Assembly (NCBI GenBank): GCA_913064925.1
Contig: CAJYBN010000018.1
Span: 1-21,876 of the forward strand
Direction: 5' to 3'
From: an uncultured Peptococcaceae bacterium
GTDB lineage: Bacteria > Bacillota > Desulfotomaculia > Desulfotomaculales > Desulfallaceae
DNA length: 21,876 nt
Notes under the pieces: generated by a model
The model's input: only the letters and a program-made list of their open reading frames with translations
What the model was told of the DNA's origin: nothing
Database searches by the model: none
Program-made: the position numbers and the translations under genes
Shown here: positions 7,611 to 14,133 of the stretch, piece by piece
How the letters are laid out: each line of letters begins with the position of its first letter
Position numbering within the stretch: the first letter of the stretch is position 1

Positions 7611-7688
7611 CGGGATGTAGCTCAGTTTGGCTAGAGCGCACGGTTCGGGACCGTGAGGTCGCACGTTCAAATCGTGTCATCCCGACCA
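7611..7688 (+). tRNA. tRNA-Pro (anticodon CGG)
   Basis: A full cloverleaf can be drawn: acceptor CGGGATG with CATCCCG, D stem GCTC/GAGC with a 10-nt loop, anticodon stem CACGG/CCGTG with loop TTCGGGA (anticodon CGG, reading CCG), variable AGGTC, T stem GCACG/CGTGT with loop TTCAAAT, discriminator A, and an encoded CCA at 7686-7688. It has its own promoter and terminator, so it is a single-tRNA transcription unit. Confidence 0.95.
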
Positions 7689-7699
7689 GTAAAATCTCT

Positions 7700-7734
7700 G
7701 AAAGCCTTGGAAATCAAGGCTTTCTAATTTTTTT
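7700..7734 (+). terminator. Intrinsic terminator after tRNA-Pro(CGG)
   Basis: A perfect 10-bp stem GAAAGCCTTG (7700-7709) with CAAGGCTTTC (7715-7724), loop GAAAT, followed by TAATTTTTTT. Confidence 0.92.
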
Positions 7735-7801
7735 AATAGAGAAAAGGCCGGGCATAGGGTTCCGTAAGGAACCCTTATTTTATGCGGGTTTCCGCAACTA
7801 T

Positions 7802-7844
7802 GCAGACCAATCGGCAGACCAGAGGCAAACTAAAAGGCAGACCA
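7802..7844. repeat. Short degenerate tandem repeat, unit GCAGACCA + 3-4 bases
   Basis: GCAGACCA at 7802-7809, 7814-7821 and 7837-7844, with a variant GCAAACTA at 7825-7832, so the period is 11-12 bases. Too short and too closely spaced for a CRISPR array. Confidence 0.7.
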
Positions 7845-7984
7845 AACAGACAGGCTCACAGGCCAGCAGCGGCAAGGCTTCGGTCTGTTCGGTTTTCAGC
7901 GTACGCAGACCCGGGAGGCCCCCCGGCGAAAACCAGGGCTCCGTGGGGTTTTGTTTCCCCAGCATAGTACCGGGATTTTGTTTT

Positions 7985-8017
7985 TTAAGCATTCCTGTAA
8001 TGAAGTAGAGCAACCAT
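7985..8017 (-). CDS. 10-residue ORF with ideal ribosome binding site (leader peptide or chance)
   Basis: On the minus strand AGGAGG (8025-8030) is followed after 7 bases by ATG and ten codons reading MVALLHYRNA, then TAA. The ribosome binding site is as good as any in the window, yet no conventional gene follows; the structured region 7975-7740 does. It could be a leader peptide or the coding part of a small regulatory RNA. A coincidence cannot be excluded. Confidence 0.35.
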   Translation of the reverse strand: MVALLHYRNA

Positions 8018-8121
8018 TAAAAAACCTCCTGGCATAAAGGTAATAAACCCAAAAGCAACCAGATAGTCGAGATTATTAAATGAAAGAGCAAACCCCAAGT
8101 TCGTAAACTGTATAATTTTTT

Positions 8122-8158
8122 TTCACAGTTTGTTCACAATTGGCGGGTAGAATATATT
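8122..8158 (+). promoter_or_regulatory. Promoter of the LTxxQ/two-component operon with TTCACA direct repeat
   Basis: -35 TTGTTC (8130-8135), a 17-bp spacer, -10 TATATT (8153-8158). Two exact copies of TTCACA (8122-8127 and 8133-8138) lie 11 bp apart, one helical turn, and the second overlaps the -35. PhoP/OmpR-type regulators bind such half-sites, and the operon encodes one, so autoregulation is plausible. Confidence 0.55.
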
Positions 8159-8214
8159 TAGCGCAGCACGATAAAAACAAAAAATGCGTAATAAACAGGA
8201 AAGGAGGTGTAACA

Positions 8215-8685
8215 GTGCGAAAAATAATAGTAATGTTAGCCGTTACATTGCTTTTGGCATTTGGTATTGTTCAGGTAGCTGCAGCTGCCGGAATTGGCTG
8301 GGGGGGCGGCGGGCCGAGAATGCTTGGCGATGTTGACCGGCCTAACCCGGTGGAAGCCTTAAACCTTACCGACCAGCAAATCACCCAAATGCAGGAAATT
8401 GTTAAAAACAAATATAACCAAACCCGTGACCTGCGCATTAAACTGATGGACAGCATGCACGAATTAAGGCTTTTGCAGCTGCAGAAAAACCCGGACCAAG
8501 CTGCAATAGACGCCAAGATCAAGGAGATCAACGAGCTGCGCGATCAATTGTCCAGCATTAACCAGGAATTCAGGCAGCAGTGCCGGTCATTGCTGACCGA
8601 GGAGCAACTGGCTCAGATAAACCAGTTCAGGGGTAAAATGGGCCACGGCTTCAAGGGAGGTTTTGGAGCCCGCAATGGACGCTAA
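8215..8685 (+). CDS. Exported LTxxQ (Spy/CpxP/ZraP-like) protein
   Basis: 156 residues from GTG 8215, seven bases after AGGAGG. A clear signal peptide (MRKIIVMLAV to about residue 25) is followed by a Gly-rich stretch and a helical body. Two LTxxQ motifs are present, LTDQQ (51-55) and LTEEQ (127-131), the hallmark of Spy/CpxP/ZraP-type proteins. These are helical hairpin dimers that act outside the membrane as chaperones or metal/stress sensors and often repress a neighbouring sensor kinase. The C-terminus is rich in Gly, Lys and His. The gene heads an operon with a response regulator and a histidine kinase, so it may modulate that kinase; this is inference. Confidence 0.8.
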   Translation: MRKIIVMLAVTLLLAFGIVQVAAAAGIGWGGGGPRMLGDVDRPNPVEALNLTDQQITQMQEIVKNKYNQTRDLRIKLMDSMHELRLLQLQKNPDQAAIDAKIKEINELRDQLSSINQEFRQQCRSLLTEEQLAQINQFRGKMGHGFKGGFGARNGR

Positions 8686-8699
8686 ATAATTTAATTGCA

Positions 8700-8739
8700 G
8701 GTAAAGGGAGGGTCTGATGATGGGTGCCCTCCCTTTGCC
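8700..8739 (+). other. Intercistronic hairpin
   Basis: GGTAAAGGGAGGG (8700-8712) pairs with CCCTCCCTTTGCC (8727-8739), 13 bp with one G-U pair, 14-nt loop. No T tract follows. It lies between the LTxxQ gene and the response regulator, where such hairpins often stabilise the upstream message or give partial termination, letting the exported protein be made in excess. Confidence 0.6.
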
Positions 8740-8765
8740 ATGAATAAGCCGGGGAGGTGCCGGGT

Positions 8766-9464
8766 GTGCAGGAAAAGATGGGTACCATACTGGTAGTGGA
8801 GGACGAGGAACCGGTAAGGGGGTTAATCCGTTTATACCTGGAAAAGGAAGGCTTTCGGGTGGTAACCGCCGTGGACGGGGAAGAAGCTCTGCATAAGGTT
8901 ACGGGCAGCTGCCCGGACCTGATTTTGCTGGATATCATGCTGCCAAAGATGGACGGCTTGGCGGTGTGCCGCGAAATCAGGAAACAGAATTCCGTCCCCA
9001 TTATTATGTTGACCGCTCGGGGGGAAGAGTTTGACCGGGTATTGGGCCTGGAAATGGGAGCGGATGACTATATTACCAAGCCTTTTTCCCCGCGGGAAAT
9101 GGTGGCCCGGGTTAAAGCCGTCTTGAGGCGGGTAAATCTAACAGAAGAACGCAAAAACACCCAGGTGATTGCCTGGCCTGGCCTGGTAATAGATAACAGC
9201 GCCAAGCAGGTGGAGATGAATGGTCAGGTCGTGCCCATGCCCCCCAAGGAATTTGATCTCCTGTGGTTTTTTGCCCGCCATCCCGGCCAGGTTTTTACGC
9301 GGGAGCAGCTATTGCGGCAGGTTTGGGAATATGACTACCTGGGGGACCCACGTACGGTGGATACCCACGTTAAACGGCTGAGGGAAAAATTAAGTGCACA
9401 TACGGGCCGGCGTTATATAAAAACAGTATGGGGCCGGGGCTATAAATTTGAGGTAGGAAGCTAA
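8766..9464 (+). CDS. OmpR/PhoB-family response regulator
   Basis: 232 residues from GTG 8766, eight bases after GGGGAGG; an earlier GTG at 8757 overlaps that site. The receiver domain (about 6-122) has the acidic pocket Glu12-Asp13, the phosphorylation site Asp56 in LILLDIMLP, Thr83 and Lys105 (ITKPF). The winged-helix DNA-binding domain (about 135-232) has PPKEFDLLWFFARHPGQVF, RTVDTHVKRLREKL and the ending VWGRGYKFE. It is a transcription factor activated by the kinase encoded directly after it. The whole architecture is PhoP/PhoB-like; the true stimulus is not visible. Probable target: the TTCACA repeat upstream of its own operon. Confidence 0.95.
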   Translation: MQEKMGTILVVEDEEPVRGLIRLYLEKEGFRVVTAVDGEEALHKVTGSCPDLILLDIMLPKMDGLAVCREIRKQNSVPIIMLTARGEEFDRVLGLEMGADDYITKPFSPREMVARVKAVLRRVNLTEERKNTQVIAWPGLVIDNSAKQVEMNGQVVPMPPKEFDLLWFFARHPGQVFTREQLLRQVWEYDYLGDPRTVDTHVKRLREKLSAHTGRRYIKTVWGRGYKFEVGS

Positions 9465-11252
9465 ATGTACAAAAGCCTGTTCAGCAAGCTGATGTTTACA
9501 TACATTGCCGTTATTATAATTACCCTGCTTGTGCTGGGTATGGCCATGTCATACCTGTTGGAGGGTTATTATTACACCGCCAAAGAGGCGGAACTACTGG
9601 AAAAAGGCAGGGAAGTGGCCCGGATTATAGCGGAGAACGCCGGGCAGAACCGCTCTGCGGCCGAAATTGTGGACAATTTAAACCGCTTGTTGGATAATCA
9701 GGCGGTTTTGATCAGCAGAAACCACCTTGCTTTAATATCCCGCAATCAATTTGCCGGCATTGCCCGGCGGCACTGGCTGGGACCCGCGGACGCCCAAATG
9801 CTGCTGCGAGGTGAAACTGTTTCCCGGCGGGGATACGTTGCCCGAATAGACCAGATGGTGATTTTTGTTGCCGTACCGGTTCAGTTAAACAATGAAGTGG
9901 CGGGGGCATTGTTTTTGTCCGCACCGCTGGCGGATGTGACCGATGCCGTGGAAGCCGTGCGCGGGTTAATGTTCTACGCGGCCATCCCTGCCCTTTTGCT
10001 GGCGGTTCTGCTGGGGTTATACTCATCCCGTTCCATAGTTCTGCCGTTGCGCCGGTTGAGCGAAGCCACTGTGCAGATAGCGGGCGGGGATTACCGTCAG
10101 CGGGTGCAAATTGATACCAAAGACGAAATCGGCCAATTGGCACGCCATTTCAACCAAATGGCCATGTCTTTGGAAGAAACCGTTGGCGCCCTGGCCCGGG
10201 AAAAGGGAAAAATTGAAAGCATCCTTGCAAACATGGCCGAGGGAGTGGTGGCCGTCGACGGCGCGAATCGGGTGATTTTGCTCAATAAAAGGGCGGCCCG
10301 CACCCTTGGGCTGAATGAAAACGCGGATTTAACAGTGCAAATCTACGGAAAGCCTCTCCCGGACAGCCAGCTGAAAGAATTGTTTGCGGCGGTAGTGGCG
10401 TCCGGGGAGGCATGCAGCAAGGAATATACGCCCGATGGGGTACAAACATATATTCTGGCCCATGTTTCTCCGTTAATAGATCGTGCCGGCAACAATTTTG
10501 GCGCTGTGGGTGTGCTGCAGGACATTACTGAACTAAAGAAATTAGACCAATTGCGCCGGGATTTTGTAGCCAACGTTTCCCACGAACTGCGAACTCCCCT
10601 GACTTCGGTGCAGGGTTACGTGGAAGCCTTGCTAGACAGCGCCGTCCCCGACCAAGAGCGCGATAAATATTTGTCTGTTATTCATCGGGAAACGCTGCGT
10701 ATGAACAAGTTAATTTATGATCTGCTGGATTTGTCGCTGATTGAGTCGCGCAAAGAAGAATGGGAATTAAACGAAATATACATACCGGAACTGGTGGAGC
10801 AGGTACTGGTCAAAATGCGGCCGCTTATGGAAAAGCAGCATGTAACCCTGAAAAGACACTTTCCGGACCGGTTGCCTCCGGCGCTGGGCAACGAGGATCG
10901 CATTGAACAAGTTTTTCTAAATTTGCTGGACAACGCCCTTAAATTTTCACCGCCTGGCGGAGTCATTACACTACAGGTAAAAATTGACAACAATACAATT
11001 ACCGTGAGCATTTCCGACCAGGGGCCGGGTATCCCGCTCGAAGACATAGAACACATCTGGGAGTGCTTTCACCGGGTGGAAAAATCCCGTTCCCGGACTC
11101 TGGGGGGCACCGGGTTGGGTCTGGCCATTGTCAAGCAAATTGTCGAGGCCCACGGCGGCAGAGTGAGCGTGCAGAGCAAACCGGGCCAAGGGTCCACCTT
11201 TAGTTTTACCTTACAGGCCCTGCCACCTGAACAGGGGTCAGGCCTTTCCTAA
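9465..11252 (+). CDS. PhoR/PnpS-type sensor histidine kinase
   Basis: 595 residues; the ATG follows the regulator's stop codon directly, so translation is coupled. Order of parts: transmembrane segment 1 (about 9-32), an extracytoplasmic sensor of about 135 residues, transmembrane segment 2 (about 168-187), HAMP (188-240), a PAS domain (about 250-355, starting ILANMAEGVVAVD), the HisKA dimerisation helix with His373 in NVSHELRTPLTS, and the HATPase domain with N box NLLDNALKFSP, G1 DQGPGI and G2 GTGLGLAIVK. It autophosphorylates and passes phosphate to the adjacent regulator. PhoR, PnpS and WalK share this layout, so phosphate sensing is possible but not proven. The sensor domain contains a small internal echo, LISRNHLALISRN. 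Confidence 0.95.
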   Translation: MYKSLFSKLMFTYIAVIIITLLVLGMAMSYLLEGYYYTAKEAELLEKGREVARIIAENAGQNRSAAEIVDNLNRLLDNQAVLISRNHLALISRNQFAGIARRHWLGPADAQMLLRGETVSRRGYVARIDQMVIFVAVPVQLNNEVAGALFLSAPLADVTDAVEAVRGLMFYAAIPALLLAVLLGLYSSRSIVLPLRRLSEATVQIAGGDYRQRVQIDTKDEIGQLARHFNQMAMSLEETVGALAREKGKIESILANMAEGVVAVDGANRVILLNKRAARTLGLNENADLTVQIYGKPLPDSQLKELFAAVVASGEACSKEYTPDGVQTYILAHVSPLIDRAGNNFGAVGVLQDITELKKLDQLRRDFVANVSHELRTPLTSVQGYVEALLDSAVPDQERDKYLSVIHRETLRMNKLIYDLLDLSLIESRKEEWELNEIYIPELVEQVLVKMRPLMEKQHVTLKRHFPDRLPPALGNEDRIEQVFLNLLDNALKFSPPGGVITLQVKIDNNTITVSISDQGPGIPLEDIEHIWECFHRVEKSRSRTLGGTGLGLAIVKQIVEAHGGRVSVQSKPGQGSTFSFTLQALPPEQGSGLS

Positions 11253-11345
11253 TTGCAATAACTATATTATCATAATAATATGATAAGTATATGGAAACAA
11301 TTTTTTACCTTTGCCGGGGTTAGTACATACCAGTACATAATTGAT

Positions 11346-11530
11346 TTAGCTGCCAAAATTTAGGTAATTATCTACGGCCTCCGGGGTGTGGTAAATTCGC
11401 CGGACGATCTACTGGGTAGTTAAGCCCTCCGGGGCTATCTCCACCACCAGGACCTTGTGGGTAAGAGTGCGGCCCATGTCCAACACCGTCGTCCCGGCCA
11501 CCGCGGGCAGGAGAACACCAAAGCGTCGTA
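11346..11530 (-). pseudogene. Decayed DUF1670-family fragment
   Basis: Read on the minus strand in the frame ending at the TAA 11346-11348, the translation contains GVLLPAVAG, DMGRTLTHK and IVRRIYHTPEAVDNYLNF. These align in order with GVVVPTRG, DMGPALSHA and IVRRTGHSYESVENYLLDF of the intact DUF1670 protein encoded at 12354-13961. An in-frame TAG lies at 11409-11411 just before the IVRR block, the upstream part runs into a TAA near 11545, and no start is visible. This is a broken relative of the family, left by duplication or by an older element. Confidence 0.6.
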
Positions 11531-11586
11531 AGCCTTTCCATCTGCCGCATTATGAGCCTCTTCAGATTAGCGGTGGTATTTAGCGG

Positions 11587-12339
11587 CTACTGGGCTTCTT
11601 CCGGTGCTAAAAGAGTGAGCACTACCGGCTGAAAAAGCCTGGGATCAGTGCGCCTGGACTTTTTAGTCCCGTGGGCCAGCCAGACCAGTTGCCCGGGCTC
11701 CAGCTCTTCCAACCTGGGGCAACACCAGGTGTAGAGCTTGGCGGCCAGGTTAACCATCCCTTCGGCCCGGGCGGGTTTTGTACCCCACCGGTCCACGAGG
11801 GTGGCGATGGCCGGCTTTAGTGCTTCGGGTGGGATTTCGCCCCCGATGTGCTGGCGGCCTGTTGGCTTTAGCGTTTCGACTTCCAGGGGCTTTTCCGGCA
11901 GTACCTCTGCACTTTTACCACCGCGCTTCAAGGAGAGTTCGGCCTGGTTGACCAGGCACCAGAGATCTTCCACGCTGGCCTTGGGATTTAGCTCTTTAAG
12001 CTTGGCGAACTGGAGCATTTCCAGCTCCCGGCGCACGGCCCGGGGAGATTTGCCTTCTTTAAGGTGGAGCAACACTTCCCGGGCCAAAAGGGGAATCACC
12101 AGTTTTTGGCCCCCGTGTTCCAGGAGTAGTTCGCCCGGTTTTAAGCGCTTGGTGCCCTGGTTCTTTTCCCAGACCTCCAGGGCCTGGTTGGCGGCCAGGC
12201 AGGCCGCTTCGGCCAGTTTAGAGGCCGGGGCTAATTCGAAGCTGGTTTTCAGGTGAGCAGTTTGTACCGGTAATACATCCCTGGCAAGAAGGGTGGCGTA
12301 GCGGCTGCTGACACCCTTCTTGGCTTGCAAGAGATTCAT
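11587..12339 (-). CDS. DUF1670 cassette partner protein, unknown function
   Basis: 250 residues. The ATG at 12339 sits almost on top of AAGGAGGG; a TTG at 12330, with spacing of about 10 bases, may be the real start. I did not recognise a family. The protein is helical and rich in Leu, Lys and Glu, with an N-terminal segment QAKKGVSSRYATLLARDVL and a late WCCPRLEELEPGQLVWLAHG block. It starts 15 bases after the stop of the DUF1670 gene on the same strand, so the two form one cassette. GC content is visibly higher than in the flanking chromosome (many CCCGGG and GGCC runs), suggesting import. Confidence 0.6.
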   Translation of the reverse strand: MNLLQAKKGVSSRYATLLARDVLPVQTAHLKTSFELAPASKLAEAACLAANQALEVWEKNQGTKRLKPGELLLEHGGQKLVIPLLAREVLLHLKEGKSPRAVRRELEMLQFAKLKELNPKASVEDLWCLVNQAELSLKRGGKSAEVLPEKPLEVETLKPTGRQHIGGEIPPEALKPAIATLVDRWGTKPARAEGMVNLAAKLYTWCCPRLEELEPGQLVWLAHGTKKSRRTDPRLFQPVVLTLLAPEEAQ

Positions 12340-12353
12340 CCCTCCTTGACGGG

Positions 12354-13961
12354 TCAGTTTTTTTTAACCGGGTGGGCCTCGGCCAGGCGGCGGACCTTCG
12401 CCATCATGAAGGCATGGTCGGGGCCGGAAAACTCCCGGTAGAGGCTGACATGTTTTTCCACCAGCCTCCTGGAACAACCCAGGACCTTCCGGATAGCCGG
12501 TACAGGCAGGCCCCTTTCCAGGAGGTAGGTAACCCGGGCAAAGTCCAGAAGGTAGTTCTCCACGGATTCATAGCTATGCCCGGTGCGGCGGACGATCTCG
12601 GTTTCGGTGTAGCCGTCCATGTAGAGGCGGATGATCTTATCGGCGTGGCTTAAAGCCGGCCCCATGTCGGCTACCAGCCCCCTGGTGGGAACTACCACGC
12701 CCGGGTGTTTTTTCAACAGGCTTTGTATGGATTTGGTGGAGAGCCCTAGAAGCAGGGCCAGGTCGGGTTGGTTCAAGGTAGCTCCCTGGGATCTGGCCTG
12801 GGCGGCGAAACGTAAAAGTCTTGTCCACTTGAGGGCTTCGGCGTTATCCCGGTTGGCCAGTTCCCAGTCCTCCCGGGTGACGTAATCCAGGACTACGGCT
12901 TTTAGTTCGCATTCTGCCAGCTTTTTGCCCGCCGGCTCCCGGTCGCTCACGGCCTGGTAGATGATTGCTCCGGGCGCCCGTTCCTGTCTGTTTAAACGAG
13001 CGGCCAGGTCCACCAGGTCGTCCAGAAACTGCTCTGCAGCTGCCGGGGAGTAGCCGTGCCGCCGGCATAATAGTTCACCAAGGGCTTGGCGGTTGGTAAT
13101 AGCATCCGGTTTGCTTAAGGTACCCTGGTTCAGCCCCAGGCGGGCGGCCAGTCCCGGGTCTTTTTTTCGGTGATCCTCATAAACCTCCCGCCAGGCTGTC
13201 AAAAGCTCTACCGGCTCTTGAAGGGTCCCTGCCAGCTCTGCAAGAGGTCGGTCCTGGTTTCTCACCAGTTCCTTAAAGCTTTGCCACCACCGCTGCCAGC
13301 GGCTGGTGCTGATGGCCAGGTCTTTACGCAAAGCGGTGAGGTCTTCTCCGCTTAGGTAACGGTCAATGGCCAGCACCCCCCGTAACCCCTGCATCAACTG
13401 GCGGTTGGTTCTTTTCATCCCGGCCACCGGCAGCAAAACTCCTTGCTGCCAAAAAGATTGCAGGAGGGCGCGGATGCCTCGGTGGGTCTGCAGGAACAGA
13501 ACCGAAAGCCTGTGACCGTCCAAAATGGCATCCTGGGCGTAGGCCTCTTCGATCAGCCGGGCGAGGCGGCCTCTCTGAAGGGCCACAGTTCCAAACTCGG
13601 CCATAAGCTCTATGTCTTCTTCCGCCACTACCGTAAGGTTGATCAGTTTCTCCGGCTGGTTGGCCCGGGAGCGCTTCTTGTGGTTCTCCCGGCCGGAGAT
13701 GGCCGGGAACTGGATCTGACCTAAAGTCCTGGTCAAGAGGTTTCGCTCCAGGTATTCCAAAACGTCACGCGCCGCCAGGATAGCCTCTTCCAGGGGCACT
13801 TCCCGCCTGGTTCTGATTTCGCTGACCAAGAAGTTGAACAGGCTCTTGGCCTCCAGAGAGGCTGCCTGGGTGAGAATACGCTGACGGAAAAAGGCTGGGC
13901 GACCCACGGCTAAACCCTCGCTTGTCCATAGTTTGCCTATTGGGTTCGCCGTATCTTGCAA
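12354..13961 (-). CDS. Large DUF1670-family protein
   Basis: 535 residues from TTG 13961, preceded by CAGCAGGAAAC; a stop lies about a dozen codons upstream and no ATG is available. The C-terminal part (about 395-510) carries the DUF1670 pattern: LALLLGLSTKSIQSLL, GVVVPTRG, DMGPALSHADKIIRLYMDG, IVRRTGHSYESVENYL, then a second helix-turn-helix-like segment VPAIRKVLGCSRRLVEKHV. A similar arrangement appears earlier (about 155-235: RGIRALLQSF, GVLLPVAG, RYLSGEDLTALRKDLAIS), so the protein may hold two copies of the core. DUF1670 proteins are common in thermophilic Firmicutes and archaea, look like DNA-binding proteins, and have no established role. A link to mobile DNA is plausible but unproven. 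Confidence 0.65.
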   Translation of the reverse strand: MQDTANPIGKLWTSEGLAVGRPAFFRQRILTQAASLEAKSLFNFLVSEIRTRREVPLEEAILAARDVLEYLERNLLTRTLGQIQFPAISGRENHKKRSRANQPEKLINLTVVAEEDIELMAEFGTVALQRGRLARLIEEAYAQDAILDGHRLSVLFLQTHRGIRALLQSFWQQGVLLPVAGMKRTNRQLMQGLRGVLAIDRYLSGEDLTALRKDLAISTSRWQRWWQSFKELVRNQDRPLAELAGTLQEPVELLTAWREVYEDHRKKDPGLAARLGLNQGTLSKPDAITNRQALGELLCRRHGYSPAAAEQFLDDLVDLAARLNRQERAPGAIIYQAVSDREPAGKKLAECELKAVVLDYVTREDWELANRDNAEALKWTRLLRFAAQARSQGATLNQPDLALLLGLSTKSIQSLLKKHPGVVVPTRGLVADMGPALSHADKIIRLYMDGYTETEIVRRTGHSYESVENYLLDFARVTYLLERGLPVPAIRKVLGCSRRLVEKHVSLYREFSGPDHAFMMAKVRRLAEAHPVKKN

Positions 13962-14133
13962 GTTTCCTGCTGGGTTATGCTTGGTTTTCGCCCCTTAAGG
14001 CCACGGGTGGAGGGAATGCCGCCTATTACCCGGCGACCATGATCACCCGTATCCTGAAAGGGCGGCTTAATGGCTCATTTTTATCCCCACATCAACCGGC
14101 TGCCGCCGCTGCAGCCGGCGGGGGGAACAATAC
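13962..14133. other. Junction between DUF1670 cassette and IS256 remnant
   Basis: About 170 bases without a gene. Contents: a hairpin CCGGCTGC (14096-14103) with GCAGCCGG (14111-14118), and a segment reading TGTGGGGATAAAAATGAGCC on the minus strand (14071-14090), which looks like an IS21-type terminal sequence. No transposase of that type accompanies it. This is probably where an older insertion end and the truncated IS256 element meet. Confidence 0.35.

Larger units (their letters stand above)
7735..8035. other. Structured intergenic region, possible minus-strand RNA
   Basis: No conserved protein is visible here. A plus-strand frame at 7782-7967 and a minus-strand frame at 7798-8013 have unnatural compositions and no ribosome binding sites. 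What is present: a hairpin AGGGTTCC-GTAA-GGAACCCT (7756-7775), a second TGCGG-GTTT-CCGCA (7783-7796), a short degenerate tandem repeat (7802-7844), and a long nested arrangement in which GGTTTTC (7891-7897) can pair with GAAAACC (7928-7934) around a GCGTACGC palindrome and a CCGGG/CCCGG stem. GGTCTG (7882-7887) can also pair with CAGACC (7906-7911). Read on the minus strand the order is a tiny ORF with an ideal ribosome binding site, then the structured part, then a hairpin and a TTTT. No known riboswitch class was recognised. Confidence 0.4.

Noticed and set aside
7802..7844. Possible CRISPR repeats
   Set aside because: Units are only 8 bases with 3-4 base gaps, variants occur, and there is no leader or cas gene.
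7782..8013. Protein frames on both strands in the structured region
   Set aside because: No ribosome binding site for either, odd composition, and overlap with hairpins and repeats.
7735..8035. Known riboswitch (c-di-GMP, cobalamin or similar)
   Set aside because: Short stretches such as GGCAAAC recall aptamer pieces, but the required conserved core arrangement is not present.
11452..11482. Possible element end: TTGTGGGTAAGAGTGCGGCC resembles the IS21-like end at 14071-14090
   Set aside because: It lies inside the decayed DUF1670 reading frame (complement of the RTLTHK codons), and the match is imperfect, so it is probably coincidence.
11738..12256. Plus-strand frames across the DUF1670 cassette (also 12372-12653, 13443-13724)
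   Set aside because: GC-rich coding DNA leaves open antisense frames; these have no ribosome binding sites or recognisable motifs.
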